64,000 nt of DNA. Source: Exiguobacterium aurantiacum. Its GTDB lineage: Bacteria; Bacillota; Bacilli; Exiguobacteriales; Exiguobacteriaceae. The position numbers and the translations under genes were made by a program. The stretch covers positions 2,627,001-2,691,000 of the forward strand of contig NZ_CP101462.1 in NCBI RefSeq assembly GCF_024362205.1. Reading direction: 5' to 3'. Of this stretch, positions 7,606 to 15,783 are shown piece after piece; within the stretch, counting starts at the first letter, position 1, and every line of letters begins with the position of its first letter. The notes under the pieces were generated by a model, which saw only the letters and a list, made by a program, of their open reading frames with translations, was not told the DNA's origin and did no database searches.

Positions 7606-8097
7606 TTATTTCTTATCCCAACTCCGCTTCAAGCGCTCCCGTTTCGTAAAGCCAATCAAGCTATCCGCGACATGCTCGTGATCGATCCGAAGCAACCGGT
7701 AATCGAGCCATGTCTCCACCACTAACATACCTGCAATCAACGTTGCCGACAGTCCGCTGAACATCGGCAATGCGAAGTATCCTGATACATACCCGCCCAT
7801 CAAACCGAGCATGACCCATAACATCGCAATCGCGATGATACCTTTCGTCCGGATTAACCGTTTGTAGGAGCGATTTTCATTGAACGTCACGGATATGCGC
7901 GTCTTCTGCCACGCTACGTGACTGAGCGGGACAGCCGTCATCATCAAAAAGACGAATATCGCAAGCATTGGCAATGATGCATTAGTATAAATCCACCACC
8001 CAAATCCTAGCCCTGCCGCGGCGGCCCATAATAATTTAAATGCACCTTTTTTGGGAAGCACATATAACTGCTCGATTCGTTCTTCTCGTGTCACCAT
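7606..8097 (-). CDS. Four-helix membrane protein, paralogue family (IDHEHVA variant)
   Basis: 163 residues; four hydrophobic helices. The N-terminal pattern is EERIEQLYVLPKK, the middle block reads WQKTRISVTFNENRSYKR, and the C-terminal block is DYRLLRIDHEHVA instead of IDPEHVT, followed by TKRERLKR. It is therefore a diverged member of the local family. ATG preceded by AGGAACAG. First gene of the minus-strand run that includes the SUKH gene. Confidence 0.82.
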   Translation of the reverse strand: MVTREERIEQLYVLPKKGAFKLLWAAAAGLGFGWWIYTNASLPMLAIFVFLMMTAVPLSHVAWQKTRISVTFNENRSYKRLIRTKGIIAIAMLWVMLGLMGGYVSGYFALPMFSGLSATLIAGMLVVETWLDYRLLRIDHEHVADSLIGFTKRERLKRSWDKK

Positions 8098-8175
8098 AAT
8101 CTGTTCCTCCTTGAAACCAATTCGGATCGTTTACCGTATATACAAGTAGCATACCAATAATTAGGAGGTATTTCG

Positions 8176-8379
8176 ATGGATATTCTGATTTTAGCCATCC
8201 TGCTCGGCATCGTCGGCTTTATTGTGACCCGCTCCTATACCATCTATCCGTCATCGTTCGGAGACCGTCCCCCCGTTCAGACCCGGGCCTCGCTCACGAC
8301 AAAATGCCCGCATTGCCAAACCGTCGTCAAACGGCAAGAACACGGGCAGACTTGTTCAACTTGTCGAAAATCCTTTTAG
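8176..8379 (+). CDS. Membrane-anchored zinc-ribbon protein
   Basis: 67 residues. One N-terminal helix (about 3-17, LILAILLGIVGFIV), a linker, and a C-terminal C-P-H-C ... C-S-T-C pair of CxxC knuckles separated by about 13 residues, typical of a small zinc ribbon. ATG after AGGAGG. The 3' end overlaps the convergent DUF606 gene by 4 bases. It is the only plus-strand gene in this stretch; role unknown. Confidence 0.75.
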   Translation: MDILILAILLGIVGFIVTRSYTIYPSSFGDRPPVQTRASLTTKCPHCQTVVKRQEHGQTCSTCRKSF

Positions 8380-8849
8380 ACGGCTTGCTTTGCTTTTTGA
8401 TGGGCCGTCTCTTTCTTTCCACTTAACTGGAACAACAGTACCCCGCCGACGATCAACACGATGCCAAGCGCTGTCTTCCATGTGAACGGGATCGCTTCGA
8501 GCCCGAACCAGCCGAGCGTGTCCCATAGGAGTGCGAATAGGATTTGTGACACCATGACGATGGAGATGGCGTGGCTCGGCCCGAGCTGTTGGACGCCTTG
8601 CGTCACACTCATGACGACGCCGACCCCAATGATGCCGCTGAACCAATACCACGTCTCCATCCCCGTGACGGCAAACAGACCCATTCCTTCACTGATCAGT
8701 CCGACGACTAGCGATGCCAGGAAACCGAGGGCGAGCACGAGCGTCGTCGTCGCCCACGCCCCGACTTGTTCTTTCACTTTGGCGTTGAACGTATTCTGCA
8801 CACAGACGAGCATGCCGCCCATGACCGCGAGCATCATTCCAAGTGCCAT
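8376..8849 (-). CDS. DUF606/YdcZ-type DMT small transporter
   Basis: 157 residues with five hydrophobic helices. The pattern VQNTFNAKVKEQVGAWATT near the N-terminus and WYWFSGIIGVGVVM, LLWDTLGWFG later are hallmarks of the DUF606 (YdcZ) half-transporters of the drug/metabolite superfamily. ATG after AGGAGG. Last gene of a four-gene run with two more DUF606 genes and a Crp/Fnr regulator. Substrate unknown. Confidence 0.82.
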   Translation of the reverse strand: MALGMMLAVMGGMLVCVQNTFNAKVKEQVGAWATTTLVLALGFLASLVVGLISEGMGLFAVTGMETWYWFSGIIGVGVVMSVTQGVQQLGPSHAISIVMVSQILFALLWDTLGWFGLEAIPFTWKTALGIVLIVGGVLLFQLSGKKETAHQKAKQAV

Positions 8850-8861
8850 GACATGTCCTCC

Positions 8862-9536
8862 TCATTCATAAATACTTTCCCCAGTGACGGCAATCAACCC
8901 GGCGCGATCAATGATTGCAATCGACCGACGATCTCGTTCGATCAATCCTTGCTCGACGAACCGCTTGAGTGTCCGGTTGACGTGGCGATAGCTCGTCCCA
9001 ATCAAATCGGCGATATCGGTCAACTCATCTACCGTCGACCCGAGCGTCGTCTCTTCCGGTGTCATCGACAACAGATAGCTCGCGAGTCGCACGTCGACCG
9101 GATAGAACAAGTTGAAACTCAGCGATTGCGACTTCATCTCAAACTTCTTCGTGATACCTTCGAGCAAATAATGCAACCACGTGACATCGTCTTTGGCGTG
9201 AAGCGCGAGATCGTCGAAGCGGACGACGAGCATCTCGACCGGCGTGACTGCCTCGACCGTGTTCAAGAACGGCGTGCGTCGGACGTATTCGATGTCGCCA
9301 ATCAAGTCGAACGGATGTTTGAACGACAAGACGAGCCGTTTCCCCGCCGCCGACGTATGGGCCACCCGAATCTTTCCCTTCACGAGAAAGTGAAGCTGCC
9401 CCGCTTCGTCGCCTTGGGTGCAAATCGCCTCCCCCGTCGCGTAACGGACGAGCGTAATATGAGGACGGACCGTTGATGGAAGTACTTGATCAAGCCCATA
9501 TTGCTTCATGTAACGTTCAATCTGTTCCATTGCCAA
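8862..9536 (-). CDS. Crp/Fnr family transcriptional regulator
   Basis: 224 residues: N-terminal cyclic-nucleotide-binding-like beta roll (about 20-130: EAICTQGDEAGQLHFLVKGKIRV), a dimer helix, and a C-terminal winged helix (LTDIADLIGTSYRHVNRTLKRF). No CxxC iron-sulfur cysteines are present, so it is not an Fnr proper; the layout resembles YeiL-type regulators. The start codon follows the stop of the upstream DUF606 gene with no gap. Position inside the cluster suggests it controls the DUF606 genes; the ligand is unknown. Confidence 0.87.
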   Translation of the reverse strand: MAMEQIERYMKQYGLDQVLPSTVRPHITLVRYATGEAICTQGDEAGQLHFLVKGKIRVAHTSAAGKRLVLSFKHPFDLIGDIEYVRRTPFLNTVEAVTPVEMLVVRFDDLALHAKDDVTWLHYLLEGITKKFEMKSQSLSFNLFYPVDVRLASYLLSMTPEETTLGSTVDELTDIADLIGTSYRHVNRTLKRFVEQGLIERDRRSIAIIDRAGLIAVTGESIYE

Positions 9537-9962
9537 TTATCCTTTCAATACGAGAATCCCGACAATCATCATGACGACCCCGAGCAGTTGCGTCCGGTTC
9601 AAGTCACGGCGCAACATCCCGAACCAGCCACGCCAGTCGATGACGAGCGCTAATGCGAGTTGGGCGATTAAAAATAATGAGATGGTGAGCGTGACGCCGA
9701 GCTCATGTACGGCCGTCATATTGCTGAACAAGATGAACGCAGCGAACGCGCCGCCTGACAAATAGAGCGGCTCGACGCGGCGCATATGGACATACGTCCG
9801 GTCGCGGACCAGAAGCATGATGACGAGCGCGACAAGGAAGCCTGTCAATTGCGTCAACGTCGCAGCTTGCCACGTTCCGATACTTGAACTGATGCGAGCA
9901 TTGGCGACACTCTGTAGCGTTAAAAAGAAGCCGCCGCTGATGGCGAACAGTACTCCGCGCAT
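9537..9962 (-). CDS. DUF606/YdcZ-type DMT small transporter
   Basis: 141 residues, five hydrophobic helices, with SVANARISSSIGTWQAATLTQ and LVIDWRGWFG as family landmarks. It lies 15 bases after the double-length DUF606 gene and abuts the Crp/Fnr gene. DUF606 half-proteins usually pair, and this one may form a heterodimer with the 8376-8849 product. Substrate unknown. Confidence 0.82.
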   Translation of the reverse strand: MRGVLFAISGGFFLTLQSVANARISSSIGTWQAATLTQLTGFLVALVIMLLVRDRTYVHMRRVEPLYLSGGAFAAFILFSNMTAVHELGVTLTISLFLIAQLALALVIDWRGWFGMLRRDLNRTQLLGVVMMIVGILVLKG

Positions 9963-9977
9963 GATGTCTTTCCTCCC

Positions 9978-10916
9978 TTACGACAAACGAATCAGCATGA
10001 TCCCGATGACCATGACGAGTAAACTAACGAGTTGAATCCCAGTGACCGGGTTTTTCGCGGCACCAAACCAACCGAAGCGATCGATGAGCAGACTCCCGCA
10101 CAGCAAGCCGACAATAACGATGACGACAGCGATGCCGGTCCCGACCATCGGTACGATTAAGACGTTCCCACCGATGAAGAGTGCCCCGATGATGCCACCA
10201 ATCCAAATCCACCACGGCTGACCGCGTAGCCCGCGCCATTCGACGCTCGGCCGCAAGACGAGCAAGATGAGCAGTAACGTGACCGTCCCGACGACGAACG
10301 AGACGAGCGCCCCTTTCAAAGCCGATTCGAGCACCGTTCCCAAATAACCGTTGATGGCCGTCTGTGTCGCACTCATCATACCGGTCCCGATTCCGACGAG
10401 GCGCCAGGCGTTCAAATTGCCGGTTCCCGTCTGCGACGAGGCGACCAGTTTGCCGCGACGACGATTAATCCAGTCCGTGAGCGCGACCGTCCCGACGACG
10501 CCGAGCAACACGAGCAAAGCCCCGAATACGCGCCACGGCGTGAGGACGTTGACGGCTGAGTTGAACCAGCCGAAGTGGTCAATCAACAGCCCCATCAAAA
10601 TCTGTCCGAAGATCGGCATAATGACGGTCTGGACACTACCGAGCCTCGGGAACAACAAGATGTTCCCCGTTAAAAAGATGACCCCCAACAAACCACCCGA
10701 CCACATCCAAAGCGGTTCTCCTTGGAAAATGGATGATTCGATCCCGAATGACTGTCCGGTAAGCAGTAACGTGAGCGTTAAAAAAGTCGTCCCAATCGCG
10801 AATGACAGAAACGACGCGACGAACGGTGACCCGACGATGGTTCGCAGACGCGAGTTCACGCTCGTCTGCATCGGTAACAAAATCCCGATGACGAGTCCAA
10901 TCACAATGGCTAACAT
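9978..10916 (-). CDS. Tandem-duplicated DUF606 transporter (two fused halves)
   Basis: 312 residues from the ATG at 10916 (GAGGAAGAG upstream). The protein contains the DUF606 unit twice: MQTSVNSRLRTIVG...LLIDHFGWF in the first half and TQTAINGYLGTVLE...LLIDRFGWFG in the second, giving about ten helices. The halves are joined by a charged linker (WINRRRGK). This is a pre-fused version of the half-transporters downstream. First gene of the cluster. Confidence 0.85.
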   Translation of the reverse strand: MLAIVIGLVIGILLPMQTSVNSRLRTIVGSPFVASFLSFAIGTTFLTLTLLLTGQSFGIESSIFQGEPLWMWSGGLLGVIFLTGNILLFPRLGSVQTVIMPIFGQILMGLLIDHFGWFNSAVNVLTPWRVFGALLVLLGVVGTVALTDWINRRRGKLVASSQTGTGNLNAWRLVGIGTGMMSATQTAINGYLGTVLESALKGALVSFVVGTVTLLLILLVLRPSVEWRGLRGQPWWIWIGGIIGALFIGGNVLIVPMVGTGIAVVIVIVGLLCGSLLIDRFGWFGAAKNPVTGIQLVSLLVMVIGIMLIRLS

Positions 10917-11009
10917 AGTCTCTTCCTCGATTCTCTCTATATACTGTGTACGTCTCAAGCTTACTCCTCGAGCACTCGAGCATAAAGGACCGATGTCCTG
11001 AAAAATAAA

Positions 11010-11045
11010 AAAAGACGAGTTCCAACTATCAGGAACTCGTCTTTC
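11010..11045 (-). terminator. Terminator with stop codon in its loop
   Basis: On the minus strand AAAGACGAGTTCC pairs with GGAACTCGTCTTT, followed by a T-run. The TGA of the gene at 11029 lies in the loop, so the last codons form one arm. Confidence 0.85.
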
Positions 11046-11517
11046 TGTGCGTATAGCGCTCAGTTTTCGCTTCGTCGAACATCCGATTCGTGACGTGGTG
11101 TGCATCAAACGTCAGTATGACTCGATGGACTAGACGTGAAAACACCAACCCACCAATCGTGCCGACTCCTAAGATGGTTAGGAGTGTCCAAATCGTGAGA
11201 AACCCGGTGTGATGAGCAGCGAGCAGACAGAGAAACAGTAAAAAAATGAACCATTCGACGATAAAATCACTGTAAACCCAACGCCGATAGCGAGGCTCTG
11301 AATTAAATGTCAGCAACACTTTCGTCTTGCACCACGCGACACATAATTGTGGCAAATACACTGCAAATAGGATGAGCGGTAAGTAAATCGATGTCTGATA
11401 CGAGATGAACGCGACGACGATGAGGTTGAAGAAGAGACCCCAATAGCGCCAATGCCACGTCGCATCCTCATGTACGAGCAATCGCTCGATTCGTTCCTGT
11501 TTCGTCAACATCTTCAT
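11029..11517 (-). CDS. Four-helix membrane protein, paralogue family (FDAHHVT variant)
   Basis: 162 residues. N-terminal TKQERIERLLVHEDA, two helices, block WCKTKVLLTFNSEPRYRRW, two helices, then HRVILTFDAHHVTNRMF and a charged end. The middle block matches the 19671-20147 product best. Its ATG overlaps the upstream stop as ATGA; an internal ATG two codons on is equally possible. Last gene of the 13.9-11.0 kb run. Confidence 0.83.
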   Translation of the reverse strand: MKMLTKQERIERLLVHEDATWHWRYWGLFFNLIVVAFISYQTSIYLPLILFAVYLPQLCVAWCKTKVLLTFNSEPRYRRWVYSDFIVEWFIFLLFLCLLAAHHTGFLTIWTLLTILGVGTIGGLVFSRLVHRVILTFDAHHVTNRMFDEAKTERYTHRKTSS

Positions 11518-11969
11518 AGCAATCCACTCGCTGTTGCCAATTCAGAGCGGACCGGTTGAGCTGCATCTGCGCTTTGGACAGTTTCATTGAAGCGTTTATA
11601 CAGAAGCGGCAACAGCACCGCCATCCCAAGGACGAGAGTCCATGTCCACCAAGGGGCCGCCAGTTTATAACTTGCCACGCTACCGACGATGAAGACGTAC
11701 CACCCACCTAAAATCCGGTAGACGTTTTGCGTCGCCACTCGTGCGCCGTTTTCATCCGATAGACGAGCGAACGCCTCTCCTTCTTTCAGCAAATACACGA
11801 TTGAACCGCTGGCGAACAAACCCATCAACCCTAAGCCAACCCACCAAATGTGATCCGCGAGCAACGTGACAAATAATAGTCCAGGGACAGGAACGAACAG
11901 CATGTCTCGTCGCCGCTTCCTTTGCTCACGGTATCGGTTCATTTTGTCAATCCGTTGTTGTTTCGTCAT
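11514..11969 (-). CDS. Four-helix membrane protein, diverged paralogue lacking the DPEHV block
   Basis: 151 residues. Begins with the family pattern TKQQRIDKMNRYREQRKRRR and has four helices in the same positions, but the middle block is degenerate (LLKEGEAFARLSDENGAR) and the C-terminus (NETVQSADAAQPVRSELA) has no DPEHV motif. It is included because of its N-terminus, size, helix layout and place in the array. ATG after GGAATGGAA; overlaps the next gene by 4 bases. Confidence 0.75.
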   Translation of the reverse strand: MTKQQRIDKMNRYREQRKRRRDMLFVPVPGLLFVTLLADHIWWVGLGLMGLFASGSIVYLLKEGEAFARLSDENGARVATQNVYRILGGWYVFIVGSVASYKLAAPWWTWTLVLGMAVLLPLLYKRFNETVQSADAAQPVRSELATASGLL

Positions 11970-11986
11970 ACGATTCCATTCCTTTT

Positions 11987-12469
11987 CTAGTCATTGATTC
12001 CGTCAAGACGACGCTTCAGCTTCTCGCGATTGGCTTTAGCCAGCATGTTCGACGTGACGTGTTCCGGGTCGAGTTTGAGCAGTTTTCGATCAATCCACAG
12101 CGGTAACAAGACAGAAGGTGGTGCCCCGATGACAATCGCCCACATCAATACGTCCTTATGGACTTGCCCCGTTAAAAACAGGGCGATCAGACTGAACAAT
12201 AAGATGAACGTGAAAACGAGTGAGGAAAACTGTAGTTTAATGAGACGTCGATACGTCCAGTCGTCATTGAACTGCAGATAGAGGACTGTCTGTTTCCATT
12301 CGAAAAACAACGTCGGGATGAGACTGACCACCGCAATCACGCCAGAATAAGTCGTATGCATCATGAAATAGAGCGCACTCACAAAGATGACGACACTGCT
12401 CCCAATCATAAAACGACGATACGTCGTGTTGATTTGTAACAACGCTTCAGTCCGGATTTCCCTGTTCAT
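11987..12469 (-). CDS. Four-helix membrane protein, 'LLTFN/DPEHVT' paralogue family
   Basis: 160 residues. NREIRTEALLQINTTY at the N-terminus, two helices, block EWKQTVLYLQFNDDWTYRRL, two helices, and DRKLLKLDPEHVTSNML with a lysine-rich tail (KLKRRLDG). A canonical member of the family with the motif complete. ATG after GAGGGATGAG. Confidence 0.84.
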   Translation of the reverse strand: MNREIRTEALLQINTTYRRFMIGSSVVIFVSALYFMMHTTYSGVIAVVSLIPTLFFEWKQTVLYLQFNDDWTYRRLIKLQFSSLVFTFILLFSLIALFLTGQVHKDVLMWAIVIGAPPSVLLPLWIDRKLLKLDPEHVTSNMLAKANREKLKRRLDGIND

Positions 12470-12480
12470 CTCATCCCTCC

Positions 12481-12942
12481 TCAGTCTCTGACGTTGTCGA
12501 GTCGAATCTCACGAAGCATCGGATGCTCCGGGTCGATGTCGGTCAATCGCTCGTCTTGTTTTCGAATCAAGCGGTAGCCACCGTATAGTACACCAACTGC
12601 CACAGCTAATATCCAGGCGAACATCCAACCAAGGTTAAGCGTCAGCGCAAACGATAAAATGAATACGACGAACAGCGCAAAGACAAATCCGTTCCGACGG
12701 GCGATGATGATTTTGGCATCCTCTCGCTCGGTCAACTCGGTCTCGACTCGGTTCGCCTTGAAGAAGATTCCTCCCAGCAGCAAGAGACAGACGAGAACGC
12801 CGGCCACGTACCACCCGTTCCATGAATCCGATTGAATCAATCCGACGAGACAAAACACCATCGGAAACGTGAGCAGACTTTGAAGAACGGCCGTCTTTAT
12901 ATTGGTTTTATAAATCAGATTGATACGTTCTTGTTTGGTCAT
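12481..12942 (-). CDS. Four-helix membrane protein, paralogue family (IDPEHP variant)
   Basis: 153 residues. TKQERINLIYKTNIK at the N-terminus, helices at about 18-34, 44-58, 88-104 and 106-124, middle block NRVETELTEREDAKIII, and C-terminus DERLTDIDPEHPMLREIRL. It links the DPEHVT members to the DPEQP members that follow. ATG after AAGGAGGGA. Confidence 0.82.
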   Translation of the reverse strand: MTKQERINLIYKTNIKTAVLQSLLTFPMVFCLVGLIQSDSWNGWYVAGVLVCLLLLGGIFFKANRVETELTEREDAKIIIARRNGFVFALFVVFILSFALTLNLGWMFAWILAVAVGVLYGGYRLIRKQDERLTDIDPEHPMLREIRLDNVRD

Positions 12943-12953
12943 CGAATCCCTCC

Positions 12954-13409
12954 TTAAAAGCTTTCTCGTTTGACGTCGCGACGCCTCGGTTGCTCAGGAT
13001 CAATCCGTTTTACTTTCTCATCAAGCAGGCGTTCGACAATTACCAGCGCTAACGCCGCAAGGGAGAAGATGAAAAATGGGATCCAACTGATTGTTTCGAG
13101 CTTCAAAAGCAATGGGAAAAACAAACAGCCGAAGACAACCATCATATAGTCGAACACATATTGAATGTGGATGACCCGCTTCGCTCGTATGTGATCTGTG
13201 AAACTGCTCATGAATCGACTTTCCCGCATGATCATCACGCCGTATGCTAACAGCGACACGACCATCAAACTTCCGTATACGAGCGATCGTGTCTCGGTTT
13301 GTAGAAAGAAGAAGAGCAATACCCCAATCGGAATCGCAAAACCGAGCCTGATGAGAAGCCATTTTCGGTTTGCGGTAACCATTTGCTTCAAACGGTGATG
13401 TTTATTCAT
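12954..13409 (-). CDS. Four-helix membrane protein, paralogue family (IDPEQP variant)
   Basis: 151 residues. KHHRLKQMVTANRKW, two helices, block MRESRFMSSFTDHIRAKRVI, two helices, then DEKVKRIDPEQPRRRDVKR. It pairs with the next upstream gene: both carry MRE.RF and A-K-K/R-V-I...QY, marking a subfamily. ATG after AAAGGAGTAG. Confidence 0.82.
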   Translation of the reverse strand: MNKHHRLKQMVTANRKWLLIRLGFAIPIGVLLFFFLQTETRSLVYGSLMVVSLLAYGVMIMRESRFMSSFTDHIRAKRVIHIQYVFDYMMVVFGCLFFPLLLKLETISWIPFFIFSLAALALVIVERLLDEKVKRIDPEQPRRRDVKRESF

Positions 13410-13463
13410 AAGCTACTCCTTTAATTGTGATGGATCCAAGCTAACCTCATGTCTATTTCAATC

Positions 13464-13928
13464 TCACCACGTGAATCTCGTGCGTTGAATCTCTCGACGA
13501 GTCGGTTGTTCTATATCCATCCAGCTCAACTGTTGATCGAGTTTATGATGCGTAAACAAGATGAACGCGCTACCACTGACGAATAGAACAAAGGGAATCA
13601 AGCTGGTCAGGATATTCAGTCGCATCATCAGTGGAAAAATCACGGCCATCATGATGACGAACAAGTAGTCGAGTTGATATTGGATGCCAATCACCTTCTT
13701 CGCTTGATCATGCGTCGTTAATGCTTTGACGAAGCGCGCTTCCCTCATAAACAAAATACTTGCTGCACTGGTCAACGATAGAAGGAACGCTGCCATAATC
13801 ATCGGGGAGCCTTGCGACTGTAAGAAGTAATAGATCAAAACCCCAGTCGGCAAAGCAAACATCAAACGTAACAACATCCACTGTACATTCATCCGTTTCA
13901 CTTTATGTAATCGTTCTTGTTTGTTCAT
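13464..13928 (-). CDS. Four-helix membrane protein, paralogue family (MDIEQP variant)
   Basis: 154 residues from the ATG at 13928, placed six bases after AGAGGTG; an ATG three codons earlier is too close to that site. NKQERLHKVKR, two helices, block MREARFVKALTTHDQAKKVI, two helices, then DQQLSWMDIEQPTRREIQR. First gene of the six-gene run 13.9-11.0 kb and closest to the gene just downstream. Confidence 0.82.
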   Translation of the reverse strand: MNKQERLHKVKRMNVQWMLLRLMFALPTGVLIYYFLQSQGSPMIMAAFLLSLTSAASILFMREARFVKALTTHDQAKKVIGIQYQLDYLFVIMMAVIFPLMMRLNILTSLIPFVLFVSGSAFILFTHHKLDQQLSWMDIEQPTRREIQRTRFTW

Positions 13929-14011
13929 CTCATTCACCTCTTAACTACCTATACGGTTCTTAGCGAAAAAAGTTCCGTTTTTTTACAATTGTCTTGTAGC
14001 AACCTACTCGC

Positions 14012-14058
14012 TTGACGAACCAGTCCTTTCGCTATATAGTTTAGTTAACTTAACTATA
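14012..14058 (+). promoter_or_regulatory. MFS-marR promoter with MarR operator palindrome
   Basis: TTGACG (14012-14017) and TATAGT (14035-14040) are 17 bases apart. The -10 is also the left end of a 24-bp palindrome (14035-14058) centred on AGTTAACT with only one mismatched pair. A bound regulator would cover the -10 and start point. The marR gene is in the operon it heads, so autorepression is likely. Confidence 0.75.
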
Positions 14059-14088
14059 TTAAAAGGTAGAAAGACTGAGGTTTTCTTT

Positions 14089-15294
14089 ATGAATTTGCTA
14101 CAAAATCCACGCTTCGTGTTCACATGGTTATCCGGGATGACGCTCACGCTCGGCTTCTCGATTTTCTTCTTGAGCGTATCGTGGCTCACGATCGATGTGC
14201 TGAAGCAACCGGCCCTCCTCGGGATTATCATGACCGCCGTCTCGTTGCCGCGTGTCGTGATGATGATATTTGGTGGCGTGTTCGCTGACCGATTCCAAAA
14301 GAGTCGGCTTTTATTTTTGACGAACCTCGGACAAGGTGTCCTCATGGTCGCGGTCGTGGCGCTCCATCTCGCGGACGCGTATTCGGTATTCGCTTTGATC
14401 ATGATTTCCATCGTGTTCGGACTACTTGACGGTATGTCCTATCCGGCGTTGTCTTCCTTGATTCCGTCCCTCGTCAAACAAGAAGAGCTGCAGCGTGCTA
14501 ACTCGCTCTTCCAAGGGACGCTCGAGCTCATGTTCGTGTTCGGTCCGTTCCTCGCCGGTGCCTTACTCACATGGGGCGGCTTCGGGCTTAGCTTCGGGAC
14601 AGCGGCCGTCTTGATTTTCATCGCCGCTATCTTGATTATGCCGCGCTTGATTCGTGACTCCATCCCCCTCGCCCGTGCCATGTCGCTCGATCATGTCATC
14701 TTTGACTTGAAAGAGGGCATCCGTTACGTCTCGAGCACACCGATTTTGCGGAGCGGGACGCTATCGATTGCCATCGTCAATTTGTTCGTGATGGGACCTC
14801 TCATCATGAGCATCCCGATTCTCGTCGGTGAACGAGGCGGCAACGCGTTTGATTTGAGTTTGATTGAAGGTGGGCTTGCTGTCGGGACGTTCGCCGCAAG
14901 TTTTCTCGTCCTGTTGTTCCGCTCGGTCCATCGTGGACGCTTCGTCTTCCGCGTCTTGTTTTTGACGATTGGGGCCTTTTTCCTCTATACGCAGGCGCAG
15001 TCCATCACACTCCTCGCCTTGGCTGCGGCCGCGAGCGGATTCATGTTGATGCTCGTCTATTTGCCGACAGTCACGCTCATGCAAGAACATAGCGACCACG
15101 ATAAGATTGGACGCGTCATGAGCATCATGGCGCTTGCCGCGTCAGGGTTAGAGCCGATCGCATTCGCCGTCCTGTCGATTTTGGTCGCCCTGGCCGTACC
15201 GATTCAAACGTTGCTCATCTCGTTTGGTATAATCGGATTAGCATTGAGTATCGTGTTATACGTGCGGAGCCAGACGTTCCGTGACACGCGATGA
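14089..15294 (+). CDS. MFS transporter (probable drug exporter)
   Basis: 401 residues with about twelve hydrophobic helices, the loop 2-3 motif GGVFADRFQKSR (MFS motif A form G.lADR...R), and DGMSYPALSSLIPSLV, typical of the MFS_3/Bcr-like group with macrolide-efflux MefA relatives. Preceded by the palindromic promoter and followed by a marR gene whose start region overlaps its stop, the standard arrangement of a regulated efflux pump. Substrate unknown. Confidence 0.88.
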   Translation: MNLLQNPRFVFTWLSGMTLTLGFSIFFLSVSWLTIDVLKQPALLGIIMTAVSLPRVVMMIFGGVFADRFQKSRLLFLTNLGQGVLMVAVVALHLADAYSVFALIMISIVFGLLDGMSYPALSSLIPSLVKQEELQRANSLFQGTLELMFVFGPFLAGALLTWGGFGLSFGTAAVLIFIAAILIMPRLIRDSIPLARAMSLDHVIFDLKEGIRYVSSTPILRSGTLSIAIVNLFVMGPLIMSIPILVGERGGNAFDLSLIEGGLAVGTFAASFLVLLFRSVHRGRFVFRVLFLTIGAFFLYTQAQSITLLALAAAASGFMLMLVYLPTVTLMQEHSDHDKIGRVMSIMALAASGLEPIAFAVLSILVALAVPIQTLLISFGIIGLALSIVLYVRSQTFRDTR

Positions 15295-15308
15295 AAGGAG
15301 AACAATCA

Positions 15309-15740
15309 TTGAACGACACACGCAAACAGCAAGTCATCGAGATGTATCGTCAAATCGACGAGCTCGACTTGTTGTTCACCAAATATTTTACCGAGTTGAA
15401 CGAATTCGAACTCAGTTACCAGCAAGAGCAGATGTTACTCCTCTTCAAACGAAAAGACACATGGACGACGACCGAGATTGCGACAAAGATGAATATCTCC
15501 AAAAGTGCGGTCAGCCAAGTGCTCAAAGTGCTCGAACAACGTGAGTTCGTTAAAAAAGAGAAGAACCCGGACAACTTGCGCGAGAGCTTCATCCGGCTCG
15601 GCCCAATCGGTTTGAAGTACTCGAAACAAATCGATGCCATCGAGGAACGGCTCGCCGAAGAGATGTTCTCCGTGCTAGAAGATGACGAGATGACGATGAT
15701 CAATCGTTCGCTGGCGTTGATGATCAAAAAATTCAAATGA
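15309..15740 (+). CDS. MarR family transcriptional regulator
   Basis: 143 residues from a TTG at 15309, eight bases after AAAGGAG; an in-frame ATG at 15291 that overlaps the MFS stop lies on the ribosome site itself and is less likely. Winged helix visible as TWTTTEIATKMNISKSAVSQVLKVLEQREFVKKEKNPDN, with the wing and dimer helices either side. Likely repressor of the MFS-marR operon through the 14035-14058 palindrome; inducer unknown. Confidence 0.88.
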   Translation: MNDTRKQQVIEMYRQIDELDLLFTKYFTELNEFELSYQQEQMLLLFKRKDTWTTTEIATKMNISKSAVSQVLKVLEQREFVKKEKNPDNLRESFIRLGPIGLKYSKQIDAIEERLAEEMFSVLEDDEMTMINRSLALMIKKFK

Positions 15741-15781
15741 AAAATGCGTATTGTCCCTGGCTTGGGATGATACGCATTTTT
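15741..15781. terminator. Terminator between convergent marR and amine oxidase genes
   Basis: AAAATGCGTAT...CCC pairs with GGG...ATACGCATTTT, with A-run and T-run on the two sides, so it can act in both directions. Confidence 0.82.
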
Positions 15782-15783
15782 GG

